Shown piece by piece: positions 1 to 11,193 of a stretch of DNA of 64,000 nt. The notes under the pieces were generated by a model, which did no database searches, was not told the origin of the DNA, and saw only the letters and a list, made by a program, of their open reading frames with translations. The stretch comes from Telluria mixta (GTDB lineage Bacteria; Pseudomonadota; Gammaproteobacteria; Burkholderiales; Burkholderiaceae_D): positions 124,001-188,000 of the forward strand of contig NZ_CP119520.1 of the NCBI RefSeq assembly GCF_029223865.1, read 5' to 3'. Position numbers and translations under genes: made by a program. Position 1 is the first letter of the stretch, and each line of letters opens with the position of its first letter.

Positions 1-1
1 G

Positions 2-526
2 ATGAAGCGAGTTGACGAGATCGGAAATGACGAACACGTGCGCGGCCCGGCGGATGCCGCGCTGACGGTGATCGAATACGCGGACTTCCAATGCCCGTAC
101 AGCGCCCGCGCCCACGTCGCGCTGCGCGAGCTGGACGAGCAATTCGGCGGCATCCGCCTGGTCTACCGCCACCTGCCGCTGGCGCACCTGCACCCGCTGG
201 CCGAACTGGCGTCGGAAGCGGCCGAGGCGGCCGGCAGCCAGGACCGCTTCTGGGACATGCACGACGCGCTGTACGAACAGCAGCGTCAGGTGTTCGACAA
301 GCAGGACCTCGCCGTGCTGGCGGAAAGCCTCGATCTCGACATCGAGCGCTTCCGCGCGGAGGTGCTGGACCGCCGCCATCGTGCACGCGTGCAGGCGGAT
401 GCCGAACGCGCCCACCACGACGGCGCGACCGGCACCCCGACCTTCTTCATCAACGGCGTACGCTACCGCGGCGATTCGGACCGCGCATCGCTGGAAAGCG
501 CGCTCAGCGAAGCGCTCGGGCGCTGA
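2..526 (+). CDS. DsbA-family thioredoxin-fold protein, possibly 5'-truncated
   Basis: The protein has a DsbA/thioredoxin-fold body. The redox-site position reads CPYS (C31-S34), so the second cysteine is missing, and the cis-proline loop GTP lies at 144-146. The sequence resembles the thioredoxin-like domain found fused behind NhaA Na+/H+ antiporters or standing alone. No signal peptide is seen. The first ATG is the second base of the window and no upstream sequence is visible, so this may be the C-terminal part of a longer protein. With one cysteine it probably does not act as a classical dithiol oxidase. It is convergent with, and overlaps, the 3' end of hppA. The fold is secure; the role is not. 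Confidence 0.7.
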   Translation: MKRVDEIGNDEHVRGPADAALTVIEYADFQCPYSARAHVALRELDEQFGGIRLVYRHLPLAHLHPLAELASEAAEAAGSQDRFWDMHDALYEQQRQVFDKQDLAVLAESLDLDIERFRAEVLDRRHRARVQADAERAHHDGATGTPTFFINGVRYRGDSDRASLESALSEALGR

Positions 527-2649
527 ACCGCTGCTTTCGAGGATGCCCCTGCCGGTGCCTGCACGGTCGCCGTGGGCTTGGCGTACAGCGCCTGCGGTTC
601 CGACACGGCCAGCCAGCCGCCCGCCGGCAGCAGCGGCACGAGCAGCAGCGCCACGATGTTGATGATCTTGATGAGCGGATTCACGGCCGGCCCGGCCGTG
701 TCCTTGTACGGGTCGCCCACCGTGTCGCCCGTGACGGCGGCCTTGTGCGCATCGGAACCCTTGCCGCCGTAGTGATTGTCTTCGATGTATTTCTTGGCGT
801 TGTCCCAGGCGCCGCCGCCCGTCGTCATCGAGATCGCGACGAAGAGTCCGGTCACGATCGTACCCATCAGCATGCCGCCCAGCGCCGCGGGCCCAAGCAG
901 CATGCCGACGAGGATCGGCACGATCACGGGCAGCAGCGACGGCAGCACCATTTCGCGGATCGCGGACGCCGTGAGCATGTCGACGGCCTTGTCGTATTCC
1001 GGCTTGCCGGTACCCGCCATGATGCCGACGATGTCGCGGAACTGGCGCCGCACCTCCAGCACGACGGCACCCGCCGCCCGCCCCACTGCTTCCATCGCCA
1101 GCGCACCGAACAGGTAAGGCACGAGGCCGCCGATGAACAGGCCCACGATCACCATCGGGTTCGACAGCTCGAACGCGATATGGGTGCCATGCGCTTCCAG
1201 CGCATGCGTGTAGTCGGCGAACAGCACGAGGGCCGCGAGCCCCGCGGAGCCGATCGCATACCCCTTCGTGACGGCCTTCGTCGTGTTGCCGACGGCGTCC
1301 AGCGGGTCGGTGACGGCGCGCACCTGGTCGGGCATGCCGCTCATCTCGGCGATGCCGCCCGCGTTGTCGGTGATGGGGCCGTAGGCATCCAGCGCGACGA
1401 TGATGCCGGCCATCGACAGCATGGCGGTCGCCGCGATGGCGATGCCGTACAGGCCGCCCAGCGCGTACGCGACGAGGATCGCGGCGCACACGACGAGCAC
1501 GGGATACGCGGTCGACTTCATCGACACGCCGAGCCCCGCGATGATGTTGGTGCCGTGGCCCGTCGTCGACGCTTCGGCGATGTGACGCACGGGCCCGAAT
1601 TCCGTCGCCGTGTAGTACTCGGTGATGTAGACCATCAGGCCCGTGAGCGCGATGCCGACCGTGGCGCAGCCCAGCATGCGCCAGCGCATGATGTCGTCCG
1701 GCCACACGAGCCACGTGACGGCGGCGAATCCGATCAGCGACAGCCCGGCCGACCACCACAGCCCCGTGTACAGCGCGTACATGATCTTGTGCCCCGGATG
1801 GTTCTTCACGAGCGAGCAGCCGACGATGGACCCGATGATGGAAATGCCGCCCAGCAGCAGCGGATACACGGTGCCGGTGCCGCCCATGCCGGGGATCACC
1901 AGCGCGCCGAGCAGCATCGTGGCGACCAGCGTGACGACGTAGGTTTCGAACAGGTCGGCCGCCATGCCGGCGCAATCGCCCACGTTGTCGCCCACGTTGT
2001 CGGCGATGACGGCGGGGTTGCGCGGATCGTCCTCGGGAATGCCGGCCTCGACCTTGCCCACGAGGTCGGCGCCGACGTCGGCGCCCTTCGTGAAGATGCC
2101 GCCGCCGAGGCGCGCGAAGATCGAGATCAGCGAGGCGCCGAACGCGAGGCCCACGAGCGGCTGGATCACTTCGTGCGGGGTCAGGGCGGGGTCCGCGCGC
2201 AGCACGAGGATCCAATAGAACAGCGCCACGCCCAGCAGGCCCAGGCCGACCACGAGCATGCCCGTGATGGCGCCGCCGCGGAAGGCGACGTTCAGCGCCT
2301 GGTCGAGCCCGGTCGCGGCCGCCTGTGCCGTACGCACGTTGGCGCGGACGGACACGTTCATGCCGATGAAGCCGCAGGCCCCGGACAGCAGCGCGCCGGC
2401 CAGGAAGCCGCCCGCGGTTGCGGCACCGAGCAGGAAGTAGATGGCGATCAGCAGGACGAAGCCCACGATCGCGATGGTACGGTACTGGCGCGCCAGGTAG
2501 GCCGACGCCCCCTGCTGGATGGCCAGCGAGATTTCCTGCATGCGGCCGTTGCCGGGATCCTGTTGCAGGACCCATCGGCGCGACCACAAGCCGTAGAATA
2601 CCGCGATGACGCCGCACGCGACGGCGAAGGTGAGCTGCGCAGATGCCAT
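463..2649 (-). CDS. hppA: K+-independent proton-pumping membrane pyrophosphatase
   Basis: Hydrolyses cytoplasmic pyrophosphate and pumps H+ across the inner membrane. The 728-residue polytopic protein carries the family signature [11 protein letters not shown] at about 191-201, followed by the acidic DNVGDNVGD segment that binds Mg-PPi. The GNTTKA motif places lysine at about 458; in this family Lys here marks K+-independent H+-PPases, while Ala marks K+-dependent ones. I chose the ATG at 2649 because a GAGGGGG ribosome site lies just upstream; an in-frame ATG 24 bases earlier has none. The Ala/Ser-rich C-terminal tail overlaps the convergent DsbA-like gene by 64 bases. Four 10-bp direct repeats lie 50-90 bases upstream of the start. 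Confidence 0.95.
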   Translation of the reverse strand: MASAQLTFAVACGVIAVFYGLWSRRWVLQQDPGNGRMQEISLAIQQGASAYLARQYRTIAIVGFVLLIAIYFLLGAATAGGFLAGALLSGACGFIGMNVSVRANVRTAQAAATGLDQALNVAFRGGAITGMLVVGLGLLGVALFYWILVLRADPALTPHEVIQPLVGLAFGASLISIFARLGGGIFTKGADVGADLVGKVEAGIPEDDPRNPAVIADNVGDNVGDCAGMAADLFETYVVTLVATMLLGALVIPGMGGTGTVYPLLLGGISIIGSIVGCSLVKNHPGHKIMYALYTGLWWSAGLSLIGFAAVTWLVWPDDIMRWRMLGCATVGIALTGLMVYITEYYTATEFGPVRHIAEASTTGHGTNIIAGLGVSMKSTAYPVLVVCAAILVAYALGGLYGIAIAATAMLSMAGIIVALDAYGPITDNAGGIAEMSGMPDQVRAVTDPLDAVGNTTKAVTKGYAIGSAGLAALVLFADYTHALEAHGTHIAFELSNPMVIVGLFIGGLVPYLFGALAMEAVGRAAGAVVLEVRRQFRDIVGIMAGTGKPEYDKAVDMLTASAIREMVLPSLLPVIVPILVGMLLGPAALGGMLMGTIVTGLFVAISMTTGGGAWDNAKKYIEDNHYGGKGSDAHKAAVTGDTVGDPYKDTAGPAVNPLIKIINIVALLLVPLLPAGGWLAVSEPQALYAKPTATVQAPAGASSKAAVQRPSASLSALSSDARSESPR

Positions 2650-2700
2650 GTCGTCCCCCTCGTTTTCGATCAAACCACTACAGAGTCGAAAGGCCGCGTG

Positions 2701-2740
2701 CGCTTAGTTGAGCTTAGTTGAGCTAACTTGAGCTTACCTG
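2701..2740. repeat. Four tandem 10-bp repeats upstream of hppA
   Basis: Four consecutive decamers related to AGCTTAGTTG run without gaps. The first two are nearly identical and the last two are degenerate. They lie 52-91 bases upstream of the hppA start codon, in its likely promoter region. A 10-bp period would place each copy on the same face of the helix. No regulator is known from this window. Confidence 0.6.
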
Positions 2741-2832
2741 CGGTACGGCCTGCCTTGCTGCATTCGCCGCACAAGGGTGCGACAAAACTTTGATCTAAAA
2801 ACCTGGACGGATGGCATGTGTCATCCGGAGCC

Positions 2833-2856
2833 AAAAAGAGCGGCTTGCGCCGCTCT
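2833..2856 (-). terminator. Rho-independent terminator of adk
   Basis: On the minus strand an 8-bp stem (AGAGCGGC with GCCGCTCT) and a 4-base loop are followed by five T residues, directly downstream of the adk stop codon. Confidence 0.85.
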
Positions 2857-2863
2857 GGAATGC

Positions 2864-4463
<1,600 letters not shown>

Positions 4464-4467
4464 CGGG

Positions 4468-4641
4468 TTACAGGGCCGGCTCGACCTTGCGCGCCTCCTC
4501 GGCCCACATGATCGGGATGCCGTCACGGATCGGATACGCGAGGCGGTCCGGGCGGCAGATCAATTCCTGCGCTTTCTTGTCATATTCGAGCGGTCCCTTG
4601 CACAGCGGGCAGACCAGGATATCAAGCAGTCGGGCGTCCAC
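4468..4641 (-). CDS. Trm112-family small protein (YcaR-like)
   Basis: A 57-residue protein of the Trm112/YcaR (UPF0434) family. The start region reads [18 protein letters not shown], with a CPLC knuckle, and the C-terminal part ends near [10 protein letters not shown], as is usual in this family. Members in other organisms act as small partners of methyltransferases or have no known role. I chose the GTG at 4641 because GGAGA precedes it and the encoded N-terminus matches the family. It overlaps the lpxK 3' end by 20 bases and precedes kdsB by 4, so it is co-translated with LPS genes. Confidence 0.88.
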   Translation of the reverse strand: MDARLLDILVCPLCKGPLEYDKKAQELICRPDRLAYPIRDGIPIMWAEEARKVEPAL

Positions 4642-5650
4642 GACATTTCTCCACGATTTGGGCAGCCAGCGCGGCATCGATCTGCGCGCCGACCGGCACG
4701 ACCCACACGCGCGGGTCGTTGTTGATTGTTTCAAGTTGCCGACATTTTACTGCATCCTTCTCCGTCACCAGGATGACGTCGGCGTCGACGGTACGGAACG
4801 GGTCGTCGAGGAAGTCGTGGTGGTCGGGCAGCGGCAGTTCGGCGACGTCCAGGCCGGCCGCGCGCAGCAGTGCGAAAAAGCGCCCCGGATTGCCGATGCC
4901 GGCCGCCGCCAGTACCCGTTTTCCACGCAACGCGGACAGCGGCACGCGCTCGTTCGCATCCATCAGGCGCTCGGCATGGTCGCCCGCGAGGCGCATCTGC
5001 CACGGCTGTCCGCCCACCGCCGCGGCCAGCGCCGGCGTGATCTCCGGCGCGTTGACGACGGTGACATCGCGCCGGCGCGACGGCGCTTCGCGCAGCGGGC
5101 CGGCCGGCAGGGTCCAGCCGTTGCCGGTGCCGCGGCCGTCGAACAGGATGATCTCGACGTCGCGCGCGAGGGCGTAGTGCTGCAGGCCGTCGTCGGTGAT
5201 CAGCACGTCCACGTCGGGATGGAGGTCCAGCAGATGGCGTCCGGCCGCGACGCGCTTGCGGCCGACGACGACGGGGCAGCCGGCACGCGCCGCGATCAGC
5301 AGCGGTTCGTCGCCGACGTCCTGCGCGCGCGACGTCACCAGTACTTCGCGCGGTGCATCTTCCGCGCCGCCATGGCCGCGCGAGATCACGCCCGGCCGCA
5401 TCCCGGCCGCGCGCAGTTGCTGCGCCAGCCAGATCGTGAGCGGCGTCTTGCCCGTGCCGCCGATGAAGATGTTGCCGACGACGACCACGGGCACGGGCAG
5501 CCGTCCGGCCTTCAGCACGCCCGCGCGGTACAGGGCGATGCGCAGCGCGGTCAGCAGACGGAACAGCAGGGACAGCGGCCACAAGGCTACGGCGAGCGGC
5601 CCGCGCCGGAGCCAGGCGCGGGTGAGTGTGGATTCGAGAGAGGATGCCAT
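4622..5650 (-). CDS. lpxK: Tetraacyldisaccharide 4'-kinase
   Basis: Phosphorylates the 4' position of the lipid A disaccharide precursor at the inner membrane. The 342-residue protein has an N-terminal hydrophobic membrane-associating helix (about 18-45) and the Walker A motif GGTGKT at 64-69, as in LpxK. The ATG at 5650 precedes the usual N-terminal basic helix. Its 3' end overlaps the Trm112-like gene. A dispersed inverted repeat fills the 107 bases between it and exbD, but exbB-exbD-lpxK gene order is common in this group. Confidence 0.96.
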   Translation of the reverse strand: MASSLESTLTRAWLRRGPLAVALWPLSLLFRLLTALRIALYRAGVLKAGRLPVPVVVVGNIFIGGTGKTPLTIWLAQQLRAAGMRPGVISRGHGGAEDAPREVLVTSRAQDVGDEPLLIAARAGCPVVVGRKRVAAGRHLLDLHPDVDVLITDDGLQHYALARDVEIILFDGRGTGNGWTLPAGPLREAPSRRRDVTVVNAPEITPALAAAVGGQPWQMRLAGDHAERLMDANERVPLSALRGKRVLAAAGIGNPGRFFALLRAAGLDVAELPLPDHHDFLDDPFRTVDADVILVTEKDAVKCRQLETINNDPRVWVVPVGAQIDAALAAQIVEKCRGRPTA

Positions 5651-5663
5651 GTACTAGCCAAAC

Positions 5664-5750
5664 CGTCGTCCCTGCGAAGGCAGGGACCCAATTTGCACGC
5701 ACACTGTCAGCGCTCGCAGAACTTGGGTCCCCGCCTGCGCGGGGACGACG
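5664..5750. repeat. REP-like inverted repeat, copy A
   Basis: Two short GC-rich palindromes face each other, separated by about 30 bases. The left arm reads CGTCGTCCCTGCGAAGG and then GACCCAA; the right arm begins TTGGGTCCCCGCC and ends GGGGACGACG. The same arrangement recurs at 11100, 51551 and 53437 in this window, always between genes. It looks like a bacterial interspersed palindromic (REP/BIME-type) element. Confidence 0.8.
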
Positions 5751-5757
5751 AAAATTC

Positions 5758-6213
5758 TTACTTCTGCCCGCCCGTCTGCGCCGCAAACGTCAGCTTGTCA
5801 TATCCCGCCATGCGCGCCGCTTCCAGCACGTTGATCACCATCTGGTGCATCGCGAACTGGTCGGCATTGACGATGATGACCGGGTCCTTCACGGGTGCCG
5901 GCAGCGGCTGGCCGTCGGGGCCGGTGCCGGCCGCGCGTTTGAGGTCGTCGGCGAGGCTCGCCACGCCGTGGAACGCGACCGGCACGTTGTTCACCGTGTA
6001 GTTACCCTTGGCGTCGACCGTGACGTTGATCTCGAACGGCTTCTCGATCGCCTTCTCGGCATCCGCAGTCGGCAGCGTGATCTGCAGTTCGGTGAACTTG
6101 CTGTACGTGGTCGTCACCATCAGGAAGATCAGCACGACCAGCAGCACGTCGATGAACGGGATCAGGTTGATTTCCGGATCCTCGCGTTTGCGGCCGCGAC
6201 GGAAGTCGATCAT
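5758..6213 (-). CDS. exbD: ExbD/TolR-family biopolymer transport protein
   Basis: The 151-residue inner-membrane protein works with ExbB to couple proton flow to TonB (or TolA). It has a short cytoplasmic N-terminus (EDPEINLIPFIDVLLVVLIF), one membrane helix at about 15-38 carrying the conserved functional aspartate of the FIDVLLVVLIFLM segment, and a periplasmic domain. Its ATG overlaps the exbB stop as ATGA, so translation is coupled. It lies upstream of lpxK. The sequence alone does not separate ExbD from TolR, but no tolAB-pal genes are nearby and the ExbD call follows the usual context. Confidence 0.9.
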   Translation of the reverse strand: MIDFRRGRKREDPEINLIPFIDVLLVVLIFLMVTTTYSKFTELQITLPTADAEKAIEKPFEINVTVDAKGNYTVNNVPVAFHGVASLADDLKRAAGTGPDGQPLPAPVKDPVIIVNADQFAMHQMVINVLEAARMAGYDKLTFAAQTGGQK

Positions 6214-6815
6214 TTGCGGGCACCGTGGACGACGTCGACGAATTTCACGGCCTGCAGCTCCATGTCGATGATGAAGCTGTCCACCAGTGCGCGGAAGTGG
6301 CGGTAGAACACGAGGGCCGGCATCGCGATCGCCAGGCCGAAGCCCGTGTTGTACAGCGCGACGGAGATACCGTGGGCCAGCTGGGCGGGATTCGTGCCGC
6401 TGGCATTCTGCGCGCCGAAGATCTCGATCATGCCGACCACCGTACCGAACAGGCCCATCAGCGGCGCCAGCGACGCGATCGTGCCGAGCGTCGTCAGGAA
6501 GCGTTCCAGCACGTGGGCAACGCCCCTGCCCGCTTCCTCGATCGATTCCTTCATCACGTCGCGCGGCGCGTCGACGTTGCGCAGCGCAGCGGCCAGCACG
6601 GCACCGAGCGGGGAATTCGTTTGCAGCTTGTCGATGATGTCCGGAGTGACCTTGCCGCTGCGATAAACCTGGATGACTTCATCGAGCAGCTGGCGCGGCA
6701 GGATCTTTTCGCGACGCAGGTAGATCAGGCGCTCGATGATCAGGGCCAGGGCGATGATCGACGCGATCAGCAACAGCCAGATGGGCCAGCCGGCGGCTTG
6801 AAGAATGGCGAGCAA
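6210..6815 (-). CDS. exbB: ExbB/TolQ-family proton channel protein (TTG start)
   Basis: The 201-residue protein has three hydrophobic segments (about 6-28, 105-130 and 150-175) and the conserved GTVVGMIEIF region of the MotA/TolQ/ExbB channel family. It forms the energising complex with the downstream ExbD. No ATG fits the family N-terminus. I chose the TTG at 6815, which gives LLAILQAAGWPIW and has GGAG 6 bases upstream; the longer upstream frame is Cys/Thr-rich and unlike ExbB. The region upstream, shared divergently with xseA, holds the composite repeat array. Confidence 0.88.
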   Translation of the reverse strand: MLAILQAAGWPIWLLLIASIIALALIIERLIYLRREKILPRQLLDEVIQVYRSGKVTPDIIDKLQTNSPLGAVLAAALRNVDAPRDVMKESIEEAGRGVAHVLERFLTTLGTIASLAPLMGLFGTVVGMIEIFGAQNASGTNPAQLAHGISVALYNTGFGLAIAMPALVFYRHFRALVDSFIIDMELQAVKFVDVVHGARK

Positions 6816-6900
6816 ATGGGACTCCTGGATAAGTAAAAAACAATGAAACAATGTAGTTGCGCAATGTAACGTGTTGCCCGGATTGCGGCAAGTAGAGTTC

Positions 6901-7890
6901 TGCACACTTTCTGTGGATAAAAGTGTGTGCAAGGCCGTCCGTTGGCGCTAAGTGGCTTGATTCTTAAAGGATATTTTTCCGTGCGTAAAAACTTGGCAGA
7001 ACCAAAACGCGTTTCCAGCAAGGAACTTTACAGGCCCGTAGCGAGCTCCATCTGCACGTAGTTGCCCACAATTTCTGTGGATAAATTTGTGAGGAATCAG
7101 CTTTCCATGCGGTAAGTATTTGATTTTGCTCAGAGAAATTTCCAAGTCCAAAAAATAGGCACGGTTGTGCCAGACTACACATCCCCTCCTACCCTGCCCT
7201 TCTGCACATTTTTTGTGGACAAAATTGTGCGCAAGCGCCCAAACCAAACCTTAAGTCCTTGATTCTTAGAAGAAAAGAATATGCGCCCGTTTTTTGGGCA
7301 AGCGCTTGTCCCCGTGCCGGGTCTGCCCCCCGCAGGATTTTTCACACAAACTGTGGAAAAAGATGTGAGCAAGCTCATCGTTCGCCCACTAACTCGTTGA
7401 TTTATCTCAGCATTCTTAGCCAAGCCCAATTTTTAGGCATACTGGACTTGTGCACAGCGCACACGCCTTGACGGCCGGCTGTTCCGGCCACGCCGCCACT
7501 GGGTTATAGTCGCGTCCCGACACAACCGGTCTTCTGCACACATTTTGTGGAAAAGATTGTGAGCAACGCACTTGATGGAAGACAAAGTCATTGAATCTAA
7601 ACGGTATTTTCTCCGTGCAGATTTTTTAGGCAGTGGAAAACCGGTCGTGTATGCGCGGGTTGACGGGCCTCTGTTCACATAAACTGTGGAAAACGATGTG
7701 AGCAAGGGCCGCGACAGCGCCCTAAGTGTTTGATTGCCCAAGGAAAATATATTCAAGCTGAATTTTTGAGCAGCGCCGACTTGTCCACTTTCGCACATAA
7801 ACTGTGGATAAGATTGTGGCCAAGTATCCGAAGATGCACTCAAGCCATTGATCCGTAAGGCAATTTGGTTGCTGCATCGAAATCGGGCAG
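6901..7890. repeat. Array of seven diverged ~98-nt composite elements between exbB and xseA
   Basis: Seven related units lie in direct orientation at about 6901-6999, 7064-7162, 7202-7301, 7340-7440, 7534-7633, 7673-7773 and 7791-7890. Linkers of about 18-93 bases separate them. Each unit has box A, a hairpin with arms like TGCACA/TGTGCA or TTCACAT/ATGTGAG around a TGTGGA core (TGTGGATAA in units 1, 2 and 7, which is a DnaA-box match). Box B follows, TAAGT-N2/3-TTGATT, then an A/T-rich stretch ending GGCAG. TGTGGA to TTGAT is 45 bases in six units and 44 in one; TTGAT to GGCA is 38 or 39. No protein is encoded. Function is unknown. Confidence 0.88.
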
Positions 7891-8005
7891 CATCTTTTAC
7901 TATAAAAATCAGGTGTTTACAAAAACTACTTGTTGTTTTACAGCAGATGTGTCTTACACTGCGCGCAGCCATGTTTTTGTGGACAGTTCAAACCAGCTCA
8001 TCCCT

Positions 8006-9367
8006 ATGTTCCCCACCGAAGACGCCGACCCGGCCTACGCCGCCCCGCCCGTACTGACCGTCACGGCCCTCAACCAGCAGGTCGCGCGCCTGCTGGAGCG
8101 CACCTTTCCGCTCGTCTGGATCGGCGGCGAGATCTCGAATTTCACGCGCGCAGCCAGCGGCCACTGGTATTTCACGCTGAAGGACGACGCAGCCCAGGTG
8201 CGCGCCGTCATGTTCCGCGGCCGCGCCCAGTACGCGGGCTTTACCCCGCGCGAGGGCGACAAGGTCGAGGTGCGCGCCCTCGTCACCCTGTACGGGGCGC
8301 GCGGCGATTACCAGATCAACGTGGAGGCGATCCGCCGCGCGGGCGTGGGCGCGCTGTACGAAGCGTTCATGCGCCTGAAGGAAAAGCTGGGGGCCGAGGG
8401 TCTGTTCGACGAAAGCCGCAAGCGTCCACTGCCCCTGTTCGCGCGCACGGTAGGCATCGTCACGAGCCCGCAGGCGGCCGCGCTGCGCGACGTGCTGACG
8501 GCCCTCAGGCGGCGCGTGCCGCACGTGCGCATCGTGCTGTATCCGGCGCCCGTGCAGGGCCAGCTGGCCGCGCAGAAGATCGCGGAAGCCATCGCCGTCG
8601 CATCGCACCGACGCGAAGTGGACGTGCTGATCGTGTGCCGCGGCGGGGGCTCGATCGAAGACCTGTGGAGCTTCAACGAAGAAGCCGTCGCGCGCGCGAT
8701 CGCGGCGTGCAGCATGCCCGTGATCTCGGGCGTGGGCCACGAGACGGATTTCACCATCGCCGACTTCGCCGCCGACCTGCGCGCCGCCACGCCGACGGCT
8801 GCCGCCGAGCTCGCCGCCACCGCACGTGCGGACTGGATCGCGTCGCTGCAGGCGGACGCCGGCGACCTGCGCCGCGCGATGGACCGCGTCCTGTCCGACG
8901 CCGGCCAGGGCCTCGACAACCTGTCGCGCCGCCTGTTGAGCCCGTCGAGCCAGATCCAGCACCAGCGCCTGAAACTTCTGGGCATGGCCAGCAGTCTCAC
9001 GCATGCCGTCCGCGCGCCGGTGAACCGCCATGGCCTGCTGTTGGCCCAGCTGCAGCAGCGCTGGGCCCGCCATCGCCCGGACTGGAGCGGCCTGCGCACG
9101 CGGCTGGAATCCGACCGGCGCCACCTGATGGCCAGCGTCGGCAACCAGTTGCGCGCGCGGCGCGAGGCATTGAACGCCCTGGCGGCGCAGCTGGAACTGC
9201 TGAACCCGCAGCGGACGCTGGAGCGCGGCTATGCGATCGTCAGCAACGCGAAAGGTAAAGTTCTACATTCGCCGGGCCAGATCAAGCCGCGCGACGTATT
9301 GCGCATCCGCCTGGCGGACGGCAGTGCCGAAGTCAGTATCGCCGGCGTACAAGACTTACTCGAATGA
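8006..9367 (+). CDS. xseA: Exodeoxyribonuclease VII large subunit
   Basis: Catalytic subunit of ExoVII, which degrades single-stranded DNA in both directions in the cytoplasm. The 453-residue protein has an N-terminal OB fold (ending near [10 protein letters not shown]), the catalytic core with [14 protein letters not shown] and [21 protein letters not shown], and a C-terminal coiled-coil region ending ERGYAIV. The length is normal. I chose the ATG at 8006 because it gives the family-like N-terminus; the frame is open further upstream, but that sequence overlaps the end of the composite repeat array. The small subunit xseB is not in this window. Confidence 0.96.
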   Translation: MFPTEDADPAYAAPPVLTVTALNQQVARLLERTFPLVWIGGEISNFTRAASGHWYFTLKDDAAQVRAVMFRGRAQYAGFTPREGDKVEVRALVTLYGARGDYQINVEAIRRAGVGALYEAFMRLKEKLGAEGLFDESRKRPLPLFARTVGIVTSPQAAALRDVLTALRRRVPHVRIVLYPAPVQGQLAAQKIAEAIAVASHRREVDVLIVCRGGGSIEDLWSFNEEAVARAIAACSMPVISGVGHETDFTIADFAADLRAATPTAAAELAATARADWIASLQADAGDLRRAMDRVLSDAGQGLDNLSRRLLSPSSQIQHQRLKLLGMASSLTHAVRAPVNRHGLLLAQLQQRWARHRPDWSGLRTRLESDRRHLMASVGNQLRARREALNALAAQLELLNPQRTLERGYAIVSNAKGKVLHSPGQIKPRDVLRIRLADGSAEVSIAGVQDLLE

Positions 9368-9488
9368 CAATCTGATGTATTCGCAAAGCCATATCTGCAA
9401 CGTTTGCTTAACCGGTTTAGAATAAGCGCCCGAATTGATGTACCGCAGAGACTATTGAGTCTCCCGTCAACTTACCAAGGAACAAGAC

Positions 9489-10067
9489 ATGGAACATACC
9501 CTGCCCCCACTGCCGTACGCTAAGGATGCCCTGCAGCCGCACATCTCGGCCGAGACGCTGGAATACCACTACGGCAAGCACCATCAGGCTTACGTCACGA
9601 ACCTGAACAACCTGATCAAGGGCACCGAGTTCGAAAACCTGTCGCTGGAAGAGATCATCAAGAAATCGCAGGGCGGCGTGTTCAACAACTCGGCCCAGGT
9701 GTGGAACCACACCTTCTTCTGGAACTGCATGACCCCGAACGGCGGCGGCGCCCCGACCGGCCCGGTCGCCGATGCGATCAACGCCAAGTGGGGTTCGTTC
9801 GACAAGTTCAAGGAAGAGTTCCAGAAGTCGGCCGTCGGCAACTTCGGTTCGGGCTGGACCTGGCTGGTGAAAAAGACGGACGGTACCGTCGACATCGTCA
9901 ACACCTCGAACGCCGGCACCCCGCTGACCACCGACAACGTGGCCCTGCTGACCTGCGACGTCTGGGAGCACGCCTACTACATCGACTACCGCAACGCCCG
10001 TCCGAAGTTCGTCGAGGCATGGTGGAACGTCGTCAACTGGGACTTCGTGAACAAGAACTTCGCGTAA
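9489..10067 (+). CDS. sodB: Iron superoxide dismutase
   Basis: Dismutates superoxide in the cytoplasm. The 192-residue protein has metal ligands H27, H74, D157 and H161 in the standard spacing. The segment [13 protein letters not shown], with glutamine before the second ligand, is typical of the Fe-type rather than the Mn-type. The start has an AAGGAA site. A strong terminator follows within 60 bases, so it is probably monocistronic. Confidence 0.97.
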   Translation: MEHTLPPLPYAKDALQPHISAETLEYHYGKHHQAYVTNLNNLIKGTEFENLSLEEIIKKSQGGVFNNSAQVWNHTFFWNCMTPNGGGAPTGPVADAINAKWGSFDKFKEEFQKSAVGNFGSGWTWLVKKTDGTVDIVNTSNAGTPLTTDNVALLTCDVWEHAYYIDYRNARPKFVEAWWNVVNWDFVNKNFA

Positions 10068-10104
10068 TACGTGATTGTTTCGCCATACCTGGCGTAAGTA
10101 AAAC

Positions 10105-10131
10105 GGCCTGCTTCATGCAGGCCTTTTTTTT
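10105..10131 (+). terminator. Rho-independent terminator of sodB
   Basis: A perfect 7-bp stem (GGCCTGC with GCAGGCC) and 5-base loop are followed by eight T residues, 37 bases after the sodB stop codon. Confidence 0.93.
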
Positions 10132-10409
10132 GCTTACTTTCGCTTATTGGCTTCGACCGAAACTATATAACTGGAAGACGCAAACCTTGCGAAACATATT
10201 GGACGCAGGCAATCTTATCTGGTCGCCATTGCCTGTCGTCAATATATTTAGCGCCATGGTCGCGTAAGCTATGACGCCGCTCAACTACCCCGCATCGCAC
10301 GTTCTGCGGCCGGATTTGTCGCGAAACTGTATGTTTTTGTCATGGCTACCCACCAAACATGCTCCAACCTTGCCCACTCTTATAGAATGTCGGGCTCAAG
10401 GAGAACATC
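10132..10409. other. Intergenic region, sodB to the response regulator
   Basis: The stretch is less GC-rich than its surroundings and contains no plausible gene. It should hold the promoter of the downstream response regulator. A TATAGAAT sequence lies at 10381, close to the start codon, but no convincing -35 partner is spaced correctly. Nothing else is seen. Confidence 0.4.
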
Positions 10410-11096
10410 ATGTATCGCGTACTGTTGGTGGAAGACGATCCGCGCCTCGCGGAACTGGTGACGGAATACCTGTCCGGCTATGAATTCTCGGTCGACCTCG
10501 TCACGCGGGGCGACGCCGCGCTGGAACACTTCAAGACGGCCACGCCGGACATCGTCGTGCTCGACCTCATGCTGCCCGGCATGGACGGCATGGTCGTATG
10601 CCGCCAGATCCGCGACGTGTCCGACGTGCCGATCCTGATCCTCACGGCGCGCGAGGATACCTATGACGAAGTGTCGGGCCTGGAACAGGGTGCGGACGAC
10701 TTCGTCAACAAACCCGTGCAGCCGCGCGTGCTGCTGGCGCGCCTGCGCGCCCTGCTGCGCCGCACGCAGACGAAGACGACGACGGATACCCGCGTGCTGG
10801 AGTTCGGTGCGCTGCGCATCATGACGAGCGACCGCAGCGTCACGTGGCGTGGGCAGCCGTGCGTGCTCAGCAATACGGAATACAAGCTGCTGCTCGTGCT
10901 GGCCGAGGCCGCCGGCCGCGTGCTGTCGCGCGACGAGCTGCTCAAGAAGATGCGCGGCATCGAATTCGACGGCCTCGACCGCAGCATCGACAACTGCATC
11001 TCCAAGCTGCGCCGCAAGTTCGACGACAATTTGTCCGAGAAGATCAAGACGGTGTGGGGCGAAGGCTACCTGTTTTCGCCATCGGCCTGGAACTAA
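10410..11096 (+). CDS. OmpR/PhoB-type response regulator, RstA-like
   Basis: The 228-residue protein has a receiver domain (1-120) with acidic pocket D9/D10, phospho-acceptor D52 (VLDLMLPG) and the conserved lysine in NKP near 102. A winged-helix DNA-binding domain follows (about 130-225). It resembles RstA. AAGGAG precedes the start. Its natural partner appears to be the RstB-like kinase at 15252, on the same strand. The two are normally adjacent, but here four opposite-strand genes separate them. Direct regulation of the nearby mipA-like gene is plausible but not shown. Confidence 0.92.
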   Translation: MYRVLLVEDDPRLAELVTEYLSGYEFSVDLVTRGDAALEHFKTATPDIVVLDLMLPGMDGMVVCRQIRDVSDVPILILTAREDTYDEVSGLEQGADDFVNKPVQPRVLLARLRALLRRTQTKTTTDTRVLEFGALRIMTSDRSVTWRGQPCVLSNTEYKLLLVLAEAAGRVLSRDELLKKMRGIEFDGLDRSIDNCISKLRRKFDDNLSEKIKTVWGEGYLFSPSAWN

Positions 11097-11099
11097 AAA

Positions 11100-11186
11100 C
11101 GTCGTCCCCGCGGAGGCGGGGACCCAATTTTCACGCGTGATCGCGACGCACGCAGAACTTGGGTTCCCGCCTTCGCGGGAACGACG
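11100..11186. repeat. REP-like inverted repeat, copy B
   Basis: Same layout as the element at 5664: CGTCGTCCCCGCGGAGG at the left, CGCAGAACTTGGGTTCCCGC and GGGAACGACG at the right. It lies between the convergent response regulator and SDR genes, starting 4 bases after the regulator's stop. It could also act as a bidirectional terminator. Confidence 0.8.
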
Positions 11187-11193
11187 GCGGTCG

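Noticed and set aside
463..526. Frameshift in the hppA C-terminus
   Set aside because: The Ala/Ser-rich tail overlapping the DsbA-like gene is suspicious, but no alternative frame gives an earlier natural end, and such tails vary in the family.
6901..7890. CRISPR array
   Set aside because: Units are too long and too diverged, linkers vary from about 18 to 93 bases, and no cas gene is present.
6901..7890. Chromosomal replication origin
   Set aside because: DnaA-box-like cores are present, but dnaA, dnaN, gidA and rpmH are absent and there is no clear A/T-rich unwinding element; the conserved box B is not an origin feature.
9380..9488. sigma-70 promoter for sodB
   Set aside because: TTGCTT and TAGAAT lie only 8 bases apart; no correctly spaced pair was found.
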